Counted from the stretch's first letter, positions 33,077-45,512 are shown. The stretch: DNA of 64,000 nt from Torymus aiolomorphi (GCA_036365515.1 CM070876.1:110208810-110272809); one strand, 5' to 3'. The notes: generated by a model from the sequence alone, not told the origin. A program made the numbers and translations.

Positions 33077-33925
33077 TCAGTCGCTTTCGTCAGACGCATT
33101 ATCGGTTTCATCATCATTATCAATTTTATCGTTCATTTGGTCATCTTTAAAATCATTATTGCTTGTTAATTCATCGTTACATATATCATCATCAATAATA
33201 ATTTCTGTCAGACTAACATTATCATTTTTTACTTCAAAATTATTGTTATTTGAATTGTCAGGCTCATGATTCATTACTTTGTTTGTCAAATCACCACTAA
33301 ATTCATCAAATTCATTATCAATTTCCATAATTATTAAATCATTATCCATAATTTTCTTGATTTCCGAGTTACTCGACGCATTTGCATCGTTATCAGTTTT
33401 CCTTTTCTCATTTTGCTTTTCAGTTTCTTTCTCATTTTTCTCTTTCTTATTTTGTTTTGCTTTTATCATTTGTTTATTAGGCCCCTTGCCAGCTTCAACT
33501 AATACGTCCGCCGGGGTTTCTTGAGTCCACTGAAGGCGCTGGCCGACGGACGACTCCCTCGTCGGGCCTCCCAGGATGTGATAGTCCTGGTGGACACTAA
33601 AACCCTGTCCCATGAGACCGGCGCCCTGTAGGCGGCTTACCTCGAGGTGATCGTTCTCACCCCTGCTGGCAAGAGTACTTCGCCTCTTCAGATACCTCTG
33701 ACACAACTCCCGGGATACCCCGGTGGGAAGCTCAATGCTATCCCGTGAGGGAACCGTCAGAGGCTCTGGCTCGTCATCAGTCCTCGCTGTTGTGTCTGCC
33801 AGAGTAAATCCTGGGTGGGTAGAAAACTCCCCGACGACAGCATCATGCGAGCTGGATTTGTTATTTTCATTGTTTCTCTCTTTCTTTCTTTCATCAGTCC
33901 TCGCTATTGTGCCTCCCAGAGTAAA
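33077..33925 (-). pseudogene. Acidic low-complexity linker of pol, with internal duplication
   Basis: It continues the RNase H frame after a TGA at 33926. The first part is a tandem duplication of about 120 bp (33772-33880 and 33893-33990), so the sequence encoding SSSHDAVVGEFSTHP occurs twice. The second copy has a Gly codon where the first has the stop. The rest is a Lys/Glu block followed by an Asp/Asn-rich acidic tail (DNDDETDNASDESD) ending with a stop at 33077. Confidence 0.7.
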
Positions 33926-35452
33926 TCATGGGTGGGTAGAAAACTCCCCCACGACGGCATCATGCGAGCTGGATTTGTTATTTTCATTAATTTCTTGCTC
34001 AAATATACCATGCAACTCATCATTCATACGTGTTAGTTTATAGGATCCTGATGGCTCGACATCCGCAGGCCGATACACGCTGCCCTCCGGTACCTGAGGG
34101 CCGCGAGCCGGTTCCATCAGATCTCGATCCAAACAGTTTTCCTTTTTATCAGTAATCAAGAATACCTTTTCTATAAATGTCTCTGATATTATATGTTCTG
34201 AGTCTGTCAATTCATTGCAATTTGAATTTAATTCATCAGTTATCAAAGTTAAAACAGGATTTCGTGATAATGCGTCTGCGTTTGCGTTTACTCTCCCGGG
34301 TCTATGTTCAGCGTCAAAATCGTAATCCCTTAATTTGAATTCCCATCGCCCAATTCGTGCAATTGGGTCTTTTAATTTGTGAAGCCAAACCAAGGCGCGG
34401 TGATCAGTTACTAAAGTAAACTTCCTTCCAAATAAATAAGGTCTAAAGTGATAAATAGCGAATACTACAGCCAATAACTCCTTTTCAGTGGTTGTGTATT
34501 TTGTTTCCGCATCGTTTAAAGTTCTCAAAGCATAGGCAATTGGTGGGTCATTTCCTATTTTCCCTTGGCTAAGAATAACCCCTAAGGCAAAATCTGAAGC
34601 ATCAGTTGTTAATATAAACGGCTCATTGAAATCAGGGTATCGCAACAAGGGTTCTGTACATAGAATTTGTTTTAATTTTTTAAACGCATTTTCTTGATTA
34701 TCATCCCAAATAAAGGGTATTCCCTTTTTTAATAGATTCGTCAATGGTTTAGCAATTTTTGAGAAATCTGGAATCAAACGTCTATAATAACCTACTAACC
34801 CCAAAAATTGTTTAACATTTTTTGCACATTTAAGTCTAGGAAATTCCATAACGGCCTTGATTTTCATGGGATCAGGTCTAACTCCCTCCTCTGAGATTAT
34901 GTGCCCTAAGTAAGTTACTTCTTTCCTTAGAAAAAGACATTTCTCGGGTTGTAAAGTTAACCCGGCAGTTTTTAATCGACCGAATAAATTTTTCATTTTT
35001 ATTGTATGTTCTTCTATTGAAACCGCATAGATTACTATATCGTCCATATATACAAATAATTCTATTCCATGCAACCCGCTTAAAATTTTGTTCATTAGGG
35101 ATTGGAAGGTGCTCAGAGCTCCTTTTAATCCCATAGGCATTCGTTTATATTGGTCATGTCCGTATGTTGAGGAAAAAGCTGTTTTCGGGGCGTCTTTAGG
35201 ATCTATTGGAATCTGATGAAACCCTGATGCTAAATCTAAAGTTGAAAAGTATTTTGAGCTTCCTAATTGATGTAATATGTCCGTTATATTAGGAAGGGGG
35301 TAAGCGGAAGCGATCGTTTTCTCGTTTAAAGCCCAGAAGTCTATAACGAAGCACCAGCGTCTATTCCCTTGGGCATCTGGTTTCTTAGGGACTATCAGGA
35401 CAGGAGAATTGTAAGGAGATTCACATTCCTCGATGATATCGTTGTCCATCAT
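33926..35452 (-). pseudogene. Reverse transcriptase and RNase H region of pol
   Basis: 508 codons open. The RT palm motifs are D73 (TLDLASGFHQ) and YMDD at 135-138. The RNase H domain has TTDASDFALG, TTEKELLAVVFA and VTDHRALVWL. Substitutions at usually conserved sites (VIDFWALN where VDFRxLN is usual, GALSTFQ where GAPATFQ is usual) suggest drift. The frame is shifted relative to the upstream protease by a 1-bp loss near 35490. It is closed by a TGA at 33926 inside the duplicated linker. It copies element RNA into DNA and removes the RNA strand in working relatives. Confidence 0.95.
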
Positions 35453-35481
35453 TTCTTGAATTTGTTTTTGTGACTCTTCTC

Positions 35482-36350
35482 TTAGATTCGGAGGTGTCGG
35501 TATTGTCTCACATTGATTGGAATTTCATCAGTTGTTGGTTTCTTATGAGCAATCGCCGATGTTTTACTTAATTTATCCCCAGGAAGATGAAACTGATTTG
35601 GAAACTGTTCTATAAGATTAATTATACTATTCTTTTCTTCCATGTTTAGTTCATTTAGATTTAAACATTGTATTATTCTGGCCACTCTGTGTTCCTTTTC
35701 AATTTTTGCTTCCTCATTACTACTTGCCTGCATGGTTCGAACAGGTATAACAGTGTAGTCATAGCTTTCTAGTATGAGAGGTGGTATAGTGATATTCAAA
35801 TTTTCAGTAGTGGTATTTATTATAAACATATGGGCTCTTCCATCCTGGTTTCTAACTAAACATCCGCCGGCATAAAGTCCTGGTCCGGCTTCGATCCTAG
35901 GAATATATCCTGATTTTCTATTGTTCCTTATTTTTGCTTTTATGAGTAATCTAGTCCTAGCAGGGACAAAATAAGTTTCGTGAGATATGAATGGTATGTT
36001 TGTGGGTGGATCACGAGTCAAAGTGAGTTGATTATCCGGGAATGATAAGATAGCATTTTGCGTTCTTAAAAATTCACAACCCAAAATTCCATCATACTCT
36101 ATAGGAAAATCATCGGGTACTACTTCCATTTTACAATTTAAATCACTTAAGTTTATGTTAATACTGCCCAAAGTGCGTATTATTCCTTCGCTGATACCTG
36201 TTAATTGATACAATTTATTTGTTCTTACTTCCTTTGAATTTTTCAACAGCCCTTGTTTTAGTATATTTAATTCGGATCCAGTATCTATCAAAAATTGCGG
36301 ATATTCTTTTATTAATTCGGTAGTATATAATGATACAGTTGGAGATTTTA
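35482..36350 (-). pseudogene. Aspartic protease region of pol
   Basis: The frame overlaps the end of gag in the -1 register and is open from about 36350. The active site reads FLIDTGSELN (about 36297-36268), and the later flap and second motif are ILGCEFLR. The C-terminal part leads into the RT N terminus (PINVRQYRH) and stops at 35482 through a small deletion. No canonical slippery heptamer is obvious at the gag/pol overlap. The enzyme matures Gag and Pol in working relatives. Confidence 0.88.
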
Positions 36351-37831
36351 ATTTTCCTTCTTTTCCAAGGGCGACAAAGATTCTGTTTTGGGCACTTGAT
36401 TGTTCTGATTGCCCACCGTCGTGCCCACACGGCGGACATGGTTGGAGTTTAAAGACATGTTATCGCTATTGTTATTTGTTGATCGATTGCCTTGCTGTAC
36501 CTGTCTATTTCTGCAGTGGTTCCAGGTATGCCCTGTTTTCTTACAAAAATTGCAACTCCGAGACTGATTCTTCTTCCAGCATGTTTCCTGTGTGTGTCCA
36601 GGCGTATTACAGAAAGAACAATGTTTATTCTGATTTTTCCTCTTACGACATTCCTCCCAAGTGTGCCCTGATATCTTGCAAAAGTTGCAGTTAGGGTGTT
36701 GCTTCCCCCTTTTTCGGCACTCATCCCATGTATGTCCAGGTATGCCACAGGAAGTACATTGTTCACCTTTTTTATTCTTTTGTTCTCTCCTCCTTTGACA
36801 TTCTCGAGCGAAATGCCCAGGTTCTCCACATTGATAGTAGCTCGTTGACTGTTTCTTGTTCGGTGGTTGGCCTTCACTGGAGCTTCTATCCACTATTCAG
36901 CATCGTACCTGGTTCCCTTGTTCCTTATGTATTTCCCTCCATAGGTTAACCTCTCGTTCCGCCTCGATAGCCTTGCTGATAGCCGCTTCGAGGGTTGTGG
37001 GTGCAGGCGAAATTCCTATCATCCGATGATTGATGTCCTTCTGTAGTCCTAGTTGAAAATTAGTAATCGCCGTGGCAATGGTGCCTTGGGTCATTCCTGG
37101 GATGATATCAGCCTCAAAGTCCTCATTTATTCGTTCCACAGCCTGCTGGAAGAGCTTTGTTGCTCGCAAACCATATTCAGAGACCTTTTCGCCAGATTTC
37201 TGTACCAGTCGAGATAATTCGGTCTGTATCTGAGATAAATTTTGAGCAGGTGTAAATGTCCTCTTTAATTCTTCCAATAGTTCCTCTAGGTTAGAAAAGG
37301 TCTTGAGGTTACTCTAGACTTCACTAATTTTACAAAAAATTCTCTATCATTCGGATTTACAAAACGTTCGGCGTCTCTGCATTCCCTGATAAACTGATTT
37401 ACTGAAATATTTCGACCATTAAATTCAGGAATTACTTTTACTACCTCTGAAGTCTTTTTATAACTGTTTAAACTATTATTATTATTATTGTTATTATTAG
37501 AATTTACTTCGCAATAGTTGAATTGATCTTGAGAAGGCAGAGACCCCGAAGTGCGACCTGAGAAAGCGGGCCTATATTGCACCGGTAGGACCGAACGATC
37601 GGTGGGACCCTTTTGAGTTAAATACATTGCGGGTTCTAGGTTTTGTTGTTCGATACTTGGTTCAATTCTACCTGCGTCTAAAAGATTGTTATCATTAATA
37701 TGTGGAGGTTGAGTACTTGGTTCAATTCCGTCAGGGACCGAGGGGTTGTTATTATCAATGTGCGAAGGTTGAGTACTTGGTCCTGGACCAGTAGCCACAG
37801 TTGAATTAATATTACCGCTACTCTCAGACAT
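36348..37831 (-). pseudogene. gag with five zinc knuckles, broken twice
   Basis: The start codon is at 37831 (MSESSGNINS). The first 181 codons contain two Pro/Ser/Asn-rich duplicated segments (GIEPSTQPPHI-like), an Asn run and the beginning of the capsid region (VIPEFNGRNISVNQF). A 1-bp shift near 37310 moves the frame. The capsid continues from about 37320 to a TGA at 36897. The nucleocapsid follows in the same frame to 36348. It has five CCHC knuckles: the first lacks its first Cys (YYQCGEPGHFAREC) and the next four are intact (for example CTSCGIPGHTWDEC). Insect Ty3/gypsy Gags usually carry zero to two. Gag packages the element RNA. Confidence 0.9.
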
Positions 37832-37987
37832 TTCTACAACTAAATCGCAAATCTAATCTTAAACCTATGAACGCAATCGATCAAACCTTAAGACTATTGT
37901 ACGAAAAATATACCGGCTTATTGTCGTTAACTTCCTACTACTATATCTACTTCAATTAATATTTATTATTTCCGAAGCTATTTTGGA

Positions 37988-38010
37988 CAATCCCACCGCT
38001 GTCACCAAAA
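37988..38010 (-). promoter_or_regulatory. Primer-binding site region of the LTR element
   Basis: Directly after the 5' LTR terminus (GTAACA), the minus strand reads TTTTGGTGACAGCGGTGGGA. TGG a few bases inside the LTR border is the usual start of a tRNA primer-binding site. The primer tRNA is not assigned. Confidence 0.65.
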
Positions 38011-38850
38011 TGTTACGATCCCAGTGGACATAAACTAAAGTCCTTAATATAGAGCGGCAAGCGAATGTAATATTTGACAAATGAAATTCTAGAATGGCCC
38101 CAGGATTTTATATAGGTAGTGGGATCGTCGTCCAATTAAGTACAAAAGTACAAATAGCACAAGAAATAAATTTATTATACTTTCTCAAATTAAAAATTAA
38201 GTGACATAAATTGTTATTTTATAGTTTGAATTTTGATTTAAAGACTACGCTATCGTCTTATACACAAATATAAATTTAAATAAAATTAATCAAAGATATA
38301 ATTGATGTTACATTCGTGGATGGTATTAGTTATTACATAAAATTATTAATAATTAACTGGTTAACTTATCTATGTTTTACTAGATGCTATGTAAAAAGTA
38401 CGAAAATTAATATAAAAGTTAATTGAATGAATTGAAGTTGTTATTGCGATTCAAAATCCTTAATTGAAATTAATAAAGAGAATTTATTACGTATTTATAT
38501 TAAGTAATCTGACTAATCTTATATCTTAAATTCTTAAAGACTTATCTACCTTATTATGCTATTAAAATACAGAATTAATTATGAACAGTTAATTGATTTA
38601 TACTTTAAATCGTAAATTATTTATCCTTGAATTTAGTTATTATGGTTTGAAATATTTAAAAATAAAGTCTAATTTATATTAAATGACTTAATAATCTTAA
38701 TAATCTTAACTTCTTAAAATCTTATCTAATTCGTTATTCTTTAAAACACAGAGTTAAATATAAAGAGTGTATTAAGTTGTAAATTATCTATCCTTAAATT
38801 CGCTATTATGACTCGAATCTCTTAATCGACTTTAAAGACGAGACGATTTG

Positions 38851-38943
<93 letters not shown>

Positions 38944-41277
38944 ATATGTTATCTGATTTATCCGTTGGATTCGGTGTTGATTGGGGCTCTTCCTTCGATA
39001 TGAACGGCCGTGGACCCAACTTCAATCACCCGTTATCCTGGTATTCACCCTGAAGTCCCAAGGAAAACCACAGCCCCAAAAACCTTGGGCAGGACAGCTC
39101 TCCCTCCTCTGATTGGTGAGGTTGTTGATCCTTTCGTTGTTGTTAACTTGTTGTTGTTGAATGTAGTTGACTCGTCGAAAGATCGTCGAAGTAATTGAAA
39201 CTTGTTGAAAACTCGTTGAAACTTCTCGAAACTCGTCCAAACTCGTTGAAACTGGTTAAAGCTCGTTCAAACTTATTGAAACTCGTTGAAGATTGTTGAA
39301 ACTTGTTAATACTTGTTAACAGTTAATACTTGATGAAAACCGTTGAAACTTGATATAAAATCGTTGAAAATGCGTTGATCTTGATATAACTATATATATA
39401 TTCAGCGTAATTCTTGAAGATACGTGGGTACTGATAGGTACAAGATTGGATTATTTCTCTAAGCGAGACTGACTGTCGGTGTGCTGGGCCCCCCTTTTAT
39501 ATGGTGAGCGCGGACCTGAAAGCCATTGAGGATGATCCTTCTCCCTCTGGTGGCGAGAACTTGAAACATATCCATAGCTTGTGGAAAGGCTGTAGGATCC
39601 ACAAAATCTGAAAGGAGGCTCCGCCCCTCCTTCTGTGGTGGGAGATTCTGCTTCTCTCATTGGTTCCCTCGTTTGGTCGGTTACCTACTACGTAATTTCG
39701 TGGAATTGTTTACTACCTAGAGGTTCTAGGAATAAAATATCCGTTAAAATACTCTGCAACAGATTATTATGTATGTTATTACGTTTAATGACGTATTATT
39801 AATAACAATATTAATCAACAATTTATGCAACTTGAATCATCAACAATTTATTGTTACTTTGTTTATTTACCCCGGTCTCTTCTTTATTAATCAAAATGAT
39901 CTTAACTTTGTCATTATCTTAACATAAAAATGATAGTAACTTTATTAATTACCCAGTTTAATTGTTTTAATTAATCTTAATTAACCTCTCGAGTTAGATT
40001 TATACGCTATCATTATTAACTATACATTGCATTAAATTGCAATTATTTTCAATATTATTCATCAATGCCTTAAATTAATAGTTATCTATAAAAATATATT
40101 GGAATTTGTTGCTAAATTTGTTATCAAATCACGTGGATTCTCAACAATTGTTTATCCTTACTTATATGGCAATTATTAAACATCCTTGATGCATTTACTA
40201 TTAACATTCCTATAGTCATAAAGTTATTAATTAATTATATGTTCAATTATGTTTTATTACGCAACTCCTAACTTTCTTGCTAGTCATTGACAACTTTTAT
40301 AACAGAGCCTTTATTTATTTATTGCAATTGATATTTATTATCCCCGAATTGGCCGTAGTTTGTTAACCTTATAAAGCTGCATGATATCATTAACCTTCAA
40401 TTAACGTTGAGCAACGTTTGATTACTATTGTCCCGGAAAACTATTTAATTATAAACAATTGTTATTGTTATTACGCGCCAGTATCCCCAAAATAGCTAAT
40501 TATCCGAATATCTAGAGATTGTTTTTAAGTTTGTTGTTAATTAATTATAATAAGGCGTATTGCGTTTTATTGTTTATATCTAACCGCCACTGACAAATCA
40601 TTGTTATTAATGTTATTAATATCTTTAGTTGGTCAACATGATTGTTGTTAATCAACCCTTTTTTTATTATATCTATTTATTTACGCAACGTTGCACAACG
40701 TTATTATCCTCCGATTATACGCTGCGCAACTTTTGCTATACAATACCGCGCATTCTTAGATAATTATAAGTTTTATATTTTAACAGTTAATTATCAGCGA
40801 CGGTGATGCTCATGATTTGTTAATTATTATTGTACGGTTGTTTCTTAACCTGAAATTATGACAGCGTTGCTTCTGTTATTTAAATGATTATCAGAACATC
40901 AATTATTCGTAAGATTTTAATAGCATTAATAATAATCTCCGTATTTGTTATAATTTTTAACTTATTATTATTATTTCCAATCATTTCCACGAATCATAAG
41001 GTTTATTCTCATGTTAGCAATACGCATGAATGAGTAGTGTAAAAGGGTCCGATCGATTGCTCCCATTGCAAAAAGGGGCTTAATGGTCGGTTTGCATCCA
41101 TTTTATATTCCAAGGAACGCTAGTTCCTTTCACTCGTCAGCTGATAGCTCGTAGCTTCTTTGTGTAAGCGACACGGCGCCGCGGATGATGCGAAAAAGGC
41201 CGGGCCGAACATCTAGTGAAAAAGTTTCAGTGCGGAGTGAACACAAGAAAGCTGCCTACTGCGTACGTATTATCACT
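38011..41277 (-). repeat. 5' LTR (high-coordinate side), outer end incomplete
   Basis: It matches the other LTR over its length up to GCGTACGTATT at 41277. The outermost 73 bp or so present at 27434-27508, including the expected terminal TG, are missing. The TA run here is much longer (38856-38940) than in the 3' LTR. The loss explains why no target duplication can be read. Confidence 0.88.
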
Positions 41278-41560
41278 ACAGTGCTTCGCTTCCTCTCTGG
41301 CTCTCACCCGCACCATGTCAACCATGTGCGCACGGCAGTCCGGCAGACGGCAGTCATCGATGTTTATATCTGCAGTCACTGTGTTTCCTAAATTGCTGTA
41401 TGGATCGATATTGATGTTGGTCGAGTTCTGTGCTAATTGAGTTGTGATCTTATCCTTGAGTAAGTATTATTTCAATAATACTAGCTCCTTTCTAATCTTG
41501 CAGGGTTTTCATCTTTTCTTCACAAGGACATTTTGTTAAACTTTTTAGCAAGGATCAAGG
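41278..41560. other. Flank beyond the LTR element, no gene
   Basis: The short GC-balanced stretch 41280-41400 follows the truncated LTR. It contains GTGAGC/GGCTCTCAC-like sequence. No conserved frame was seen. Confidence 0.4.
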
Positions 41561-42575
41561 TAGTCTTAGTTGGAAGTGCACATGAGCTTTTTCGACTTTC
41601 AAGTATACAAATACCTTTCCTTTCTCTGAAAATATCTTCAGCTTTACACACGGCACCATATCATGCATGCTGAGGGATTATATACCATGTTTCAGATCTA
41701 AATAATCAGCAAGTGTGGAGTTACAGCATTTTCTGTGTGCTTTTTGAGGAAATTATTAAGAAAGAAAAGAAATTTCCTCCAATTTGGCTGATTGAGTATA
41801 TCTGAAACTTAATGTACAATGCCTCAGCATGCATTGCATTGTGTATGAGCATTCTTGTAAACCTTGAGAAAGGGTGAGGAGGTTTTAGTTGAGAATACAC
41901 ATGCGGTTTCTCGACTTTTGAGTGCAAAGATCCCTTTCCATTCCCTACAAGTATCTTCAACTTTCTATACATGATGGAATACATGCTGAGGGACAGTATA
42001 TCAAGATTTAGATATGCATAATCAGCAAGTATGGAGATATTGCAATTTCTGTGTCTTTTTCAAGAAATTTTTGAGAAAAATGTCATTTTCTCTGTACCGG
42101 CTGATTGAGTCGATCTGAAATTGCATACACAATCCCTCTGTATGTATTATATTGTGTGTGAACATTCTGGTAAACTTTAAGTGGGGGTGAGGAGGTCTTA
42201 GTTGAGAATACACATGCGCTTTCTCGACTTTTGAGTGCAAAGATCCCTTTCCATTCCCTACAAGTATCTTCAACTTTCTATACATGATGGAATACATACT
42301 GAGGGACAGTATATCAAGATTTAGATATGCATAATCAGCAAGTCTGGAGATATTGCAATTTCTGTGTCTTTTTCAAGAAATTTTTGAGAAAAATGTCATT
42401 TTCTCCATACCGGCTGATTGAGTCGATCTGAAATTGCGTACACAATCCCAATGTATGTATTGTATTGTGTGTGAATATTCTGGTAAACTTTAAGTGAGGG
42501 TGAGGAGGTCTTAGTTGAGAATACACATGTGCTTTCTCGACTTTTGAGTGCAAAGATCCCTTTCAATTCTCTCAA
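41560..42575. repeat. 312-bp tandem repeat, 3.2 copies
   Basis: Units start near 41563, 41879, 42191 and 42503 (GGTCTTAGTTGAGAATACAC in the later copies). Copies 2 and 3 are much closer to each other than either is to copy 1. The period is a multiple of three, and minus-strand frames of 72-91 codons (MYSIMYRKLKILVGNGKG and so on) recur in each copy. Each ends within its unit, so this could be a short gene family or simply repeat DNA. Confidence 0.85.
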
Positions 42576-42676
42576 CATATCTTGGTAAATATATAGTGCT
42601 ATGAATGATCTTATCGACACGCTAACACTATATTGTGAGTAGTTTGCTGTGAGAATGTTTTCTCGTTTACTTTACA

Positions 42677-43112
42677 GCTAGCATCTATCCTGCAATAATT
42701 TTCTACCCCTTTGACAGGAGTGTAGCTTCTCTGTACTCCTTCCGTTGCCAAGTTATTCTTGTTGTAATTATGTTTTCGGCCTAGGGCGAAGAGCTCGTGC
42801 AGACGACATCACGGCGTCCTAAACACCTGCAGCTAGCGTTTTTTATTGGGACTATATGTTGGATTGATTGACATATTTTATGTGGACATTGACAACCTCT
42901 GAACTCGTTGAAAAAATTATCTGGTGAGTAGCTTACGGTAAGAAAGTTTATTGGCTTATACTTTTCAGCTAGTATCTATCCTGCAATAATTTCCTACCCC
43001 TTTGACAGGAGTGTGGCTTCTCTGTACTCCCTCCGTTGCTAAGTTATTCTTGTTGTAATTATGTTTTTGGCCTAGGGCGAAGAGCTGCTGCAGAAGACAA
43101 CACGTCTTCATA
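42677..43112 (-). repeat. Inverted copies (about 1.5 units) of the 280-bp satellite
   Basis: The reverse complement of this stretch matches the 9.1-14.3 kb satellite: CTTCGCCCTAGGC, ACATAATTACAACAAGAATA, CATACTCCTGTCAAA-like and CTCACCAGATAATTTTTT-like blocks in the same order. The first unit shares CTGCAGGTGTTTAGGACGCC with the first, divergent unit of the main array, so this copy is closer to the array's edge type. Confidence 0.88.
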
Positions 43113-43479
43113 TAATTGTTCTTTCCTCGAGAGCGTCATTATATGACCATCATAAAGCAGGAGAATTTCAAAAAAATAGGACCAAATTGGGAACGGCAAC
43201 TTTGAGAAACTCAAGAATGGCATTACAGTGGGTAACCTTGAGTAAAGGGCTTCCTGATGCACACATCTTGGTAGCTTCATCTTTCTATAGATTATCAATG
43301 GAAGTTGATCTAGTCTCTATTTATTTTAATTCGCTGTGACCACTTTGTGGTCTCTTCTTTGAATAATTATTATTTCAGTAATCTACTGCTTTCAACCATT
43401 ACTATAGCTTCATTTTTTGTTTCAGGTTTTTTATTATCCTTTCAGAAAAAGCAGCAACTATAAGAGGCGGCCGGTCAAA

Positions 43480-44530
43480 TTTAACAGATCTATTCGTCAT
43501 TCATTGATGTGGTTGATATTTACTTTGAGGATGTCTTTTCAAACTTCATTTAGAAGAACATAGGAATGATAGAAATCTGCTTTTATAATGCATTTCAGGC
43601 ATCTTATGTATTTTAAGCTGATTTTATCTATTTTTTGTAGGTATAATTTAATAAAAAGAAAAAATAAGTCATGCAATTTCTCAGATTTAATTCAGGCACT
43701 GCTTGTGTATTTTTTATAGAACTGTATTTTTATTTTTTTTTTATTAAATTACATGTACTTTCAAAAAGATAGAGTCAATTCAAAAATACATGGAATGTCT
43801 GAGATGCATTACTGAAGCCGGTTTCTATCATTCTTAGTCTTTTGGATTAAGTACGGACACATCACCTCAAAGTAAATATCGATAACATTGAATGCTCAAT
43901 ACACCTGCTAAATCTGACAAGTGGCTTTTATATTGTAGGAGCCGGATGAATTTTCTTATTAAGTTTTTAATTTTGTTCCGTATACTGTAGTGTAGTGTAG
44001 TGTGAGTGTGTCTGAAACTTCTATACATCTATAGCTTGTCCGACCATAACAATAAATCTGAATACGTGTAAAAATTGTGAAAAAAGTTATTTTAATCTGT
44101 AAAATTCAGTCGAATTGTAGTAGTTAATGAACAATGAGCTTATCCATTAACTACCAGTATTAATTGACTTTTAGAGGTTATAGTCAACTTTACATAATTC
44201 TGTCAGGTTTCCAGAATATTTATTTAAGCATACTCTATAAATCTTTCGGACAGGCTCACACTACATGGCCCTTCAGATTTCATAAGAGAAAACCTATTTA
44301 ATTAATTAGGCTGAAATTTACAACATGAAAAGATAAATTCATCCTGCTCCTGTAATATTATAAAAGCCACTAGTCAGATTTAGCAGGTGTACTCATCATT
44401 CAGTGTTGGCGTAAATGTGCTTAAGTATAAAAATAATAGAACTCTGCTTCTATAATGTATTTCAGGCATCGTATGTTTTTTTGAGCAAATTTCATCTTTC
44501 TAGAAGTAGGTATAATTTAATAAAAAAAAA
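43480..44530. repeat. Dispersed AT-rich repeat, second locus (partly inverted)
   Basis: 43600-44030 matches the reverse complement of about 15888-16260 (including CTGACAAGTGGCTTTTATAT and the TGTAGTGTAGTGTGAGTGTG run). 44260-44525 repeats a related segment in the other orientation (AAAAGCCAC, AGATTTAGCAGGTGTAC and TATAATTTAATAAAA). The element is therefore internally palindromic. As at the first locus, it sits next to the 280-bp satellite. Confidence 0.75.
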
Positions 44531-44539
44531 TATCCGTGC

Positions 44540-44665
44540 GATATGTAGTCCATTATTTCACCGTATTTGTCGCACTTGCTACGCTCGTACGCTAACCTCA
44601 CGGTGCGATAATAAACTGCTTAGCGCACGGATAGACGTGACAGCGGACTTACGGCAGACAGTGTT
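44540..44665. repeat. Repeat related to 46730-46860
   Basis: It shares ACGGATAGACGTGACAGCGG with 46830-46850 in direct orientation. GCTAACCTCACGGTGC is shared with 46783-46799 in inverted orientation. TACGCTCG blocks match too. Probably two rearranged copies of a small TIR element. Confidence 0.65.
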
Positions 44666-45388
44666 ATAAAAAATTGTACGTTACTAATGCGTTAAGTAAC
44701 ACATTACAAGCCGTGAAAGGATCCTCGCTACGCTCGGGCCTTAACTTTACGCCATGAATTAATGGGCCACTTATCGCACTTGTATCGTAATGTATTAGTA
44801 CGATAAATTTTTTATCGATATTTATTCATTAATTAAAAAAACCTCTTTCAATTCATTGGCCCGTAGTTTCCTCAACCTTAATATGTTGATTCTTGTAATT
44901 AATATTTAATAACGCAATTTATAAATCTACGACAACAAAGAATTTTGAAGCGATTAAGTCATTGTTACTCCTGTAATCGTTGGATGTACAAAAATCAATT
45001 TTCATTTTTCAATTGTTTTCTAAAAAACTAACCAACAAAACGAATTAAAACAATACAGATTATATTTATTTATATTATCCATTATCATGATTTTACTCAA
45101 AAAAAATTGACCGTTTAGTTTGGGAGTTATAAGCATCTCAAAAAAAAACACGTTATTGTTAATAATTTTTTTAGAAAATATAGGTATTTTAATTCTCTTT
45201 CGAACGCTACCCATCCGATTCGAATAACTCGATCCTATCATTAAAAAAAAATCCAAAAGCAGTTTTGAGAAAAATCGAAAATTTGAAAAAAAAAAACAAA
45301 AACACATCGCCCCAATAAAAAAAAATGGATTTTGACCGGAAAATGAGACCTGCCCGGTCAAAATTGACTGAGTAGAAATTGAGATCTA

Positions 45389-45429
<41 letters not shown>

Positions 45430-45441
45430 ACACACACACAC

Positions 45442-45512
<71 letters not shown>

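Larger units (their letters stand above)
24207..41277 (-). mobile_element. Giant Ty3/gypsy-type LTR retrotransposon
   Basis: Two long direct repeats (24207-27508 and 38011-41277) enclose a 10.5-kb internal region on the minus strand. The order is primer-binding site, gag, protease, reverse transcriptase, RNase H, acidic linker, macrodomain-like segment, integrase, accessory ORF and polypurine tract. Integrase after RNase H is the Ty3/gypsy order. The total of about 17 kb and LTRs of 3.3 kb are both unusually large for this group. The LTRs differ by scattered substitutions, one TA-repeat expansion and a small replacement near 26041-26100/39901-39935, so insertion is fairly recent. Coding regions nevertheless contain several breaks. 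No clear target duplication was found because the outer end of the 5' LTR lacks about 73 bp. Confidence 0.93.

Noticed and set aside
36215..36877. Alternative frames over gag
   Set aside because: Shadows of the zinc-knuckle and protease frames.
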